Assembly: GCA_037039685.1 (NCBI GenBank)
Contig: JAWNGF010000002.1
Coordinates: 1,860,001 to 1,924,000, forward strand
DNA length: 64,000 nt
Direction of reading: 5' to 3'
From: Ceratobasidium sp. AG-K
Lineage: Eukaryota; Basidiomycota; Agaricomycetes; Cantharellales; Ceratobasidiaceae
In this document: piece after piece, positions 57,261 through 64,000 of the stretch
How the letters are laid out: the number at the start of each line of letters is the position of its first letter
Numbering within the stretch: the first letter of the stretch is position 1
The notes under the pieces: generated by a model
Databases searched by the model: none
Told to the model about the DNA's origin: nothing
What the model saw: the letters and a program-made list of their open reading frames with translations, nothing else
Made by a program: the position numbers and the translations under genes

Positions 57261-57262
57261 TT

Positions 57263-57274
57263 ACAAAACAAGCT
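57263..57274 (+). other. Self-priming site, element P
   Basis: ACAAAACAAGCT, 12-nt complement of 57089-57100. Confidence 0.75.
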
Positions 57275-57281
57275 TCACACC

Positions 57282-59187
57282 ATGTCCACAAACGCCTCAA
57301 CACCCATTGGACAGGGATTACAAGAAGACACGGTCTCAAGACCTGTGTCCACTACAAGCACACAAAGAGGTCCTAGTAGAGCCGCTAGACCATCCTCATC
57401 ACTCAGCAAAGGTGCACTTGCACATGCACAAGCAGGGGGTCCAGCCCCATCCAGAGTACCTAGCCAAAGTACAGTACCAGGAACATTCCAACTGGAAGTA
57501 TCATTAGTTGAAGAGCAGCCCCAGGAAGAGAATCAAGCACCCAGCAATGAAACTTATGTGCCAGAACCAGAAGTAATCACCTTCACGTCTGATGGAACAA
57601 TGCCTTGTCAAGGATTTGGGTTTGGCTATTTTTCCCCCCAACCCAAGCTCCATGGAGGAGTCTCCCTAATCCCAATATGTCCTCCACCCACACCACAAGT
57701 CCCACGCATCTTGGGAACAATCACCAACATGGGTCCTATTCCCTTGTCTTTACCAGAAAGACTGTGACCACCAGTAATGCCAGCAGCAGGACCCTCCACT
57801 GACCCCTGACCTATTAGCAATAGTTCTTCTAGTACACAAAGGACTGCCATCCAGAGCTTGGACAAACTAGACAACCTTCTGATCAGACATCACAATGCTA
57901 CTCTAAGAGTCATTGAAGGACTAAGAGTTGGTCTTACACAAAGAATCACTGGACTAGAGCAAGAAGCAAGAGAGCTAGCAAACAACCAAGAGGTCTTCAA
58001 CAATACAATTAGGGGAATACAGCAGTCCCTTACAGCTATTCTCAATTCTTCCCGTAATGCCAAACACAACAGTTACCTCACAGGAAGAGAAGTAGACACT
58101 GTCCAAAACAAAGTCATGAACAGCCAAGGACTTGTAACAAATATACAACAAGACCTCAACACTACATGCCAAGAGCAGCTTCAATGGAACAAAGCAGTAA
58201 CTCAAGGAATTGAGCAAGTTAGGGAAGGATTCACTACATTAAACAAATGAGTGGCAACTATGGAAAGATCTATTACAAATCTGAGGGAAGAAGTTGATGA
58301 GGCCTCATTACACGCGCCTAGCAAACAATCCACTCCAGAAGCCAAATCAATGAGAATCAATGACCTAAAGCAAAGACTCCAGCACCTGCTCAATTCCCAA
58401 GTTGGAAGCTCACCAAGACAACCTAAGGTCACTAGACCAGAAGCCTTCAATGGAAAGAAAGGAGAAGGAGCAGAAATGTTCATCACCCAGATGGAGAGTT
58501 ACTTTGTTTGGCTTGGTGACCAATATAGTTCTGGACAAGAAAGAATTAGGCAAGCCCTGGCCAATTTCAAATCGGATAACCGCTCCACCACCTATTGGGC
58601 ACAGGTACTGCTCCAATCTATGATCACTGGAGTACCAGATCCAAAACTGATGTTGTGGCAAACGTTCAAAGCGCACTTTATGGAACAATTCAGCAACCCT
58701 AACAAGAAAGCTAAAGCAGAGGCCAATATTCAAATATGCAACCAAGTTCCGCTTCCATATGGTTGATGTAAATTGGGGAGAAGAAGCCCTCATCAACCAA
58801 TTCAAAGAAGGACTTAAACCAGAAATCAAGACGGAGTTAGCACAATTTGAACTTTCCCTTATCAATGAAGATGGTACCAAAAGGCATCTAAACCTAAATC
58901 AATGGATAACCCTAGCAATTTCCATTGATCAGAAACTGCAACAAATCAAGACCTCTACTGGAAAGAAAGCATCTCAATCAACCACTACTGGCCAGACCTC
59001 TACAAAACAGTTGCCAGACAAGGTATACAAGGCAAGGATGGTGTCAAACCAATGTCTGAAGTGCAGTCAAGAGGGACACCATTCCCTCAAATGCTTGTCC
59101 AAGGAATGGATAACAACCAAACCCAACGTAAAGGGAAGAGAAGCAACAATCATAGAAGAATTGGGAAAAGAAGGGGTCTCCCACTAA
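57282..59187 (+). pseudogene. Gag, element P
   Basis: ATG 57282 (MSTNASTPIGQG; the ATG at 57255 lies in the LTR end). N-terminal part open to TGA 57765-57767, TGA near 57807, helical part 57858-58250, TGA 58248-58250, capsid-like part 58251-58745, where a deletion of about 27 nt relative to E2 removes the NYATEF-like segment and shifts frame, then 58759-59187 with zinc knuckle CLKCSQEGHHSLKC (about 59060). TAA at 59185-59187. Confidence 0.9.
59163..59169 (+). promoter_or_regulatory. Candidate -1 frameshift heptamer, element P
   Basis: GGGAAAA in phase G|GGA|AAA of gag, as in E2. Confidence 0.5.
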
Positions 59188-60515
59188 CTGTGTGTGGAGA
59201 GACCAAAGAATCCACAATTGTTTACAGCTACATTACTGGAATCACAGACCCGACTGCTCCTCAAATCAACTCTGGAGCCTCCTGAAATTTTCTTGATATT
59301 GTTTGGGCCAGGAAGAACAACATTGCCTTGAGTGACCTCACTGTTCCTTGAAAGGTGATTGGAATACAAGGGAAGGAGCTGTCACACACAATCTGCTTCA
59401 AAGCACATATGGAAATCAGGGTTGAAGGAAAAACATTTAAAGAAGAATTCTTTGCCATGCCTACCAGTGACACAAACATCATCCTAGCACTTACCTGGCT
59501 AGAAACCGCAAACCCTAACATTGATTGGAAACAAAAAAGCATCTCTTGGAGAGATGAGGAAATACACGGGAGAGAAGGAACCTTGGATCTCATCCTGGAG
59601 GAATTAAAGGAGTTTGAAGACATTTTGAGTGAAGAAAAGTTCAAATGCATTCCAGATCACTGCCCTTATGATTGTGCTATTGATTTCAAGGAGGGTGCAG
59701 AACTCCCAAAACCAGCAAGACCAATACCATTGTCTCTGGCCAAATCCAATGCAATGAGAGAATACTTGATGAAGAACTTGCTGCAGGAAAAATCAGGCCT
59801 AGCAAGTCCCTGATAGTGTTGGCATGCTTTGTTGTCAGAAAACCGGGCCCACTTGGAGGACTACAATTGGTACAAGACCTATGACCCATTAACGCCATCA
59901 CAAAGGACAACAGATTTGTTGTGCCCCATATGGAAAACCTGCTTGACAAAATAAAGGATGCAAAAATTTTCTCGAAAATCAACCTAAGGATGGGATTCAA
60001 TAACATCCACATCAGGGAAGGGGACAAATAGGAGACTGCATTTAGAACAAAGGAAGGACTATTCAAATACATTGTCATGCCGTTTGGACTGAAAAATGCA
60101 CTGGCCACATTTCAACAATATATGAATCACATCTTCCACAACAAGATTGATGTGTGCGTCATTGTCTATATTGACGACATCCTAGTCTTTTCAAAAACCC
60201 GGTCTCAACATGTTGTGGACCTACAAGAAGTACTCCAAATCCTAAAAGAGAACAACCTTTTTGCAAAGCTACCAAGATGCGAGTTTTTTGTCTCAGAACT
60301 CAATTACATGGGACTGAAGATCAGCAAGGAAGGCATATCCATGGACAAAGAAAAAATCAAAGCTATAAAAGAATGGAAGGAACCAAGAACAGTGAAGCAA
60401 GTGCAAGCATTCCTAGGTTTTGCAAATTTCTACAGGAGATTTGTACCCAATTTCTCCACAATTGCTAAACCTCTCACTGGATTGACACAAAAGGATCTTC
60501 CTTGGAAATGGGAAG

Positions 60516-61014
60516 TGTTGCAACCTGCTAATGCCTATGGTTGACGACTGCTAATGGCCTTTAAGATGTGAGAACAATATGTGATAAGTCCTCTAAGACT
60601 CTCTCACTAAGGCGGACAAACACTAGTTTTGTCAGTACAAGTCACTAGCTCCTAAGTCCAAGTGGCTGCGCTAAAGGCTAAGTAGCCAAGTGCCTCTGAT
60701 CACACTGCAGGGAGAGTTGACCAGGCAAAGCAAGCTGGGGATGACCATGCTTGCAAGCCAGTATATATACTCAGAGAGCAGGTGAGTCATAGTACATACA
60801 TGAGTCACCCGTCTGAGTCAAAGTCCAAGTCATAAAAGAGGCTGCGCAGGCCAGCCAATAGAAAACAGCATGAGTCATATGACTCATGGTGACACATCAT
60901 CCATGCACCTCACTAAACAAGGGAGAGGGCTCTACAAGGAGAAGGGGCGCTTAAGGCACCAGTGCAAGCCATGAGACCACAAAGAAAGAAAGAAGGGAGA
61001 GACGGGTCACGACA
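60516..61014 (-). mobile_element. Solo LTR of the D family (499 bp)
   Basis: Plus-strand ends TGTTGCAACC and GGGTCACGACA; perfect duplication GGAAG (60511-60515, 61015-61019). Confidence 0.95.
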
Positions 61015-63112
61015 GGAAGACAAAGAACAAAAGGCATTTGACAGTATCAAGGAAATGATTTGTAAAGATCCTGTACTTCAACACCCCAATCCAGAGAAAC
61101 CATTTTTCCTTGAGACCAATGCTAGTGGAGTAGCAATGGGGGCAATACTGTCCCATAAGACAAGAGGATGGAAGGCTAAACCCAATCACATTCCTCTCCA
61201 AATCTTTCAACCTGGCTCAGATGAACTATGGTGTTCATGATAAGGAACTTATGGCTATCATTGAGGCACTTACGCATTGGGGAGTCCACCTGGAGGGAAC
61301 TAAGGAAGAAATCACAGTATACATGGATCATAGGAACCTACAGTTCTGGAAGGATGCAAAAACGTTCAACAGGAGACACACTTGGTGGCACCAAATACTG
61401 GCGTCAAACAACTTTGTGATTGTGTACAGACCCGGAATACTTTCTCAAAAGCTGGATCTATTGTCAAGAAGGGCTGACCATGCAGAAATTCTGTCAGCAG
61501 AACAGATCATGATTGCCAACAAAAAATTCAAGGGCTTTGCAGGAGAATTAAAAAATGATCTCATTAACAATATCATCAAAGCACAACACAACAATCCAGG
61601 ACTGCAAGGAGTGATGGAACTTTGCAAAAAAAGGAACTCTTTACCTAAGAATGTTCTTGCCAGCAAAAAGGACTATGAAGTACGCCAAGAACTACTGTGG
61701 TATAAGGGAAAGATTGTGGTAACAGAAGACAAGGATAGCCAACTAGCAATCATGCAACTACACCATGATTCACCAATTGCTGGGCATCAAGGGCACACCA
61801 GAACCCTAGAACTAGTGGCACAACATTACTACTGGCCAGGAATGAAGCAAAGTATTAACAAATATGTGGATTCCTGTGAACAATGCCAAAGAGCAAAGGG
61901 AACCAAGACGCAGGCCCCACTAAAACCCTTGCAACTAGCAAATGAACCATGGGAAGACATAGCCTACAATTTCATAGTCAAGCTTCCTAAGTCAAAAGGA
62001 ATGGATAGCATCCTGGTTGTCATGGATAGATTCTCCAGGATGGCACATTTTGTACCATGTAAGGAGTCACACAAGGCAAGCAAGTTAGCAAAACTTTTCC
62101 TAGGCAATATCTGGAAACTCCACGGATTTCCCAGAAGCACTGTCTCCGACCAACGAAGCACCTTTAACAGCAAGCTCCTGAAGGCAATATACAAAAAGGT
62201 TGGGGTCTCACCCTTGTTTAGCACTGCCTACCACCCTCAAACTGATGGAATTACAGAACAAATAAACCAGTGGCTAGAAGCATGGTTACACACTTTCATC
62301 AATCATCACCAGGACAATTGGGTGGAACTACTGCCTATTGCCAAATTCTGTTACAACATGCACAAACACAGAGTTACAGAAAAGAGGCCTTTCAAGCTTG
62401 TTTACAGAAAGGAACCATTATGGAACGTGTCCAGTGTAGTAGCAGAAGTCCCGGAAGCAAACACAGTTACCATGAGATGGGAAGAAACAAGAAGGGAAGC
62501 TATTGCTGCCATGGAATTACACCAAGTTAAGGAAGGGGAAGTCAAGGAGGAATACAAGGAGGGAGACCTAGTATGGCTATACAGGCCTGACATCAAATCA
62601 AATAGACCTTCAAAAAAACTTGACAACAAGAAATTTGGACCCTTTCCAGTACAAAGGAAAATATCTTCTCACACTTACAAACTCAATCTACCTCCCACTA
62701 TGAAGAAGTACCCCATTTTTCAAATCGACCTCCTAAGTTGGTACAAGGTAGACAAGGAATTCAATTGGAACCAACCACATCCTCCGCCGATTGTTACAGA
62801 AGAAGGAAACAAAGAATACAAAGTTGAGAAGATTGTTGATTGGAAAACAACAAAGGAAGGGGTGTTCTATAGGATCCAATGGAAGGGATGTGGAGAAGAA
62901 GATGATACAGAACCACAAGCAGAGGATGTAGGCCACCTAACTGATATAGTGCAGAAGTTTCTGAAGAAACACCCTGAAGCGCCAACACCCGCAAATTTCA
63001 AAGAAGGAATAAAAGGACAGGGGGCAAGAGAGGAGGAACCCATCTGCAGAACTTGCAACTACTCCCAAAGCCACCCATTGCTCTACTCTCTCAACCTTTT
63101 TTGTCCATTGCA

Positions 63113-63876
63113 ATGCCTGCTGTTTCCCGTGCTACCATCACCAACAACCTTGTCTGCGTCCTTGATGGACCGGCGTTTGCTACAGCAAGAATCCTGGACA
63201 CGGGGCTGCCCTCTATGTCTTCAAGAGGTTGCAGCAAAGCCCAGGCACAATGCAATTCTGGGCGTCGGACAACATCCTCCACTTAGACCTGGGGGAATTC
63301 CAGTGGGTCAGCAAGAAATGGCCAACAAGAATGCAACAAGCAAGGAAGGACATCTTTGTTTGCCAAGGATGCGCCGTGTTCCAAGTCTTGGAGGTTGTTC
63401 TCCTGTCCACCCATATGCTCGGAGTCATTGAGTGGGGGCAAGAAGGGGCATACTTGAGCAAATGGGTACCAGGTTATGATGGGAGACCGCCAATGCTCCG
63501 ACCCAGGTGGAACAACACTTGGGACGCCAACTACAAAATGGACCTGAGCGACTGGAGGATGGAGAGGGGTAGCTACCAGAGGGAGAAGTTTGAGTGGCCG
63601 CCATACTGGTGGAGGAAGGAGGAGACCAACGTGTCGGCATGGAAGGAAGGAGATCCAGATGTCCAACAGTGGGATGAGGAGTTTGTGGAAGCCCAGAAGA
63701 GGTTGTTGGACTGGTCCAAGGTGGACTGGACAAAGGAGGAGACTTGGGAAGAATGGGAGAGGTTATTGGACAAACCTGGTAACACTGTGTTCAATCCCAT
63801 TGACCTGACCTTGGAAGAGGACAAGGGACTTGAGGATTATATGCTGCATAAGGGGAAGGACTGCACAGTACAGTGA
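63113..63876 (+). pseudogene. ORF3 type II, element P
   Basis: ATG 63113 in the context TTGCAATG, frame -1 relative to pol as in D. A one-base indel between 63113 and 63229 moves it to the third frame. 63229-63876 is open: DLGEFQWVSKKWPTR, FVCQGCAVF, EWGQEGAYLSKWVPGY, a Trp-rich series (NNTWDANYKMDLSDWRMERG, WPPYWWRKEE, DWSKVDWTKEETWEEWERL), and TGA 63874-63876, 29 nt before the polypurine tract. No known domain recognised. Confidence 0.7.
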
Positions 63877-63905
63877 GTCCATTTGAGTGCCCCAAACGGC
63901 CTCTA

Positions 63906-64000
63906 TAGGGGGGAGTAATGTTGTGAGCCAGCTCTCTCCATTAGACTCGCCTTGCACTTTGTCCGTCTGCTCTCTTGTTTGTTGTTCTGTTTATATGTTG
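63906..64000 (+). repeat. Polypurine tract and start of 3' LTR, element P
   Basis: ATAGGGGGGAGTAA then TGTTGTGAGCCAGC from 63919; LTR truncated by the window end. Confidence 0.9.

Larger units (their letters stand above)
59052..63431 (+). pseudogene. Pol, element P
   Basis: Protease with NSGAS and TGA next to it (59283). RT N-terminal part 59355-59813, then decayed to 60076 (TAG near 60029). RT core 60077-60515 with YIDDILVFS intact. The D solo LTR interrupts at 60516. RNase H 61015-61240 with ETNASGVAMGA (Asp to Asn), frame change, then 61221-63431 open: HDKELMAI, DHRNLQFW, integrase zinc region (HHDSPIAGHQG, CQRAKG), AYNFIVKLP (Asp to Asn), VSDQRSTF, TDGITEQINQW, GDLVWLY, chromodomain about 62810-62950 (YKVEKIVDWK...YRIQWKGCG). 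Confidence 0.9.
56794..64000 (+). mobile_element. Element P: sister of E2, runs off the window
   Basis: 5' LTR 56794-57260 (467 bp), gag, pol, ORF3, polypurine tract 63906-63918, 3' LTR from 63919. Inserted in O integrase (left flank TTCTA). Carries a D solo LTR at 60516-61014. Confidence 0.92.

Noticed and set aside
1..64000. RIP-like mutation as the cause of all nonsense codons
   Set aside because: Stops arise by several changes (AAA to TAA, AAG to TAG, GAA to TAA, CAG to TAG, CAA to TAA), not only C-to-T or G-to-A, so simple RIP does not explain them.
1..64000. CRISPR arrays, tRNA, rRNA or host genes
   Set aside because: No regularly spaced short repeats, no cloverleaf or rRNA-like stretches, and no ORF outside transposable elements that I could support.

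Overview
The window is a fungal retrotransposon graveyard: about 64 kb with no convincing host gene, no rRNA or tRNA, and almost every base assignable to LTR retrotransposons of the Ty3/Gypsy superfamily (pol order PR-RT-RNase H-integrase-chromodomain, i.e. chromoviruses), plus two Tc1/mariner-type DNA transposons and some LTR-like AT-rich DNA that could be Copia-type. The Tf1/Tf2-like proteins and dense nesting suggest an Agaricomycete basidiomycete, possibly a Rhizoctonia/Ceratobasidiaceae-type genome. The organism is inferred from protein flavour only and was not tested by a search.

Layout. 1-2652: 3' end of a family-B element (+): integrase, chromodomain, ORF3, LTR. 2653-5190: reverse-strand family-B pol with a solo LTR inside. 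5191-6554: mosaic of LTR pieces. 6555-7790: very decayed protease-RT (+). 7873-14867: element B, nearly complete (LTR, gag, pol, ORF3, LTR). 14868-16005: 5' end of a reverse-strand family-D relative (H). 16006-17403: 3' end of an element without ORF3 (L). 17404-20848: family-B pol (C) carrying a Tc1 element (19009-20622). 20849-23072: LTR and gag of element M. 23073-25315: LTR-like/noncoding. 25316-27520: pol plus LTR fragment (N). 27521-29273: noncoding and LTR-like. 29274-29762: solo LTR. 29763-32229: reverse-strand pol and ORF3 (K) with two solo LTRs. 32230-33019 plus 46327-48561 (and perhaps 50261-51560): element G (-), split by element E2 (33025-46321, TSD GTTGT). E2 itself carries element D (37895-45671). 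48562-50260: 3' end of element F. 51583-52473: F LTR split by a D solo LTR. 52538-54709: second Tc1-like element. 54942-56793: reverse-strand family-B 3' end (O). 56794-64000: element P, sister of E2, running off the window and carrying a D solo LTR.

How the parts fit. Each full-length family encodes Gag, Pol and, unusually, a third ORF between the chromodomain and the polypurine tract, in another frame from pol. Two unrelated-looking types of ORF3 occur; one family (L) has none. Five copies carry a 12-13 nt stretch just after the 5' LTR that is exactly complementary to a site about 30-35 nt downstream of the LTR TATA box. This is the Tf1-type self-priming arrangement, and it covaries between families. 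Gag-pol layout differs by family: same frame in B, +1 overlap in D, -1 overlap with a GGGAAAA heptamer in E2 and P. Every element is damaged, and several shared Asp-to-Asn changes sit exactly at catalytic positions (RT YxDD in families B and D; protease and RNase H in family E). The only apparently intact enzyme is the Tc1 transposase at 19364-20383.
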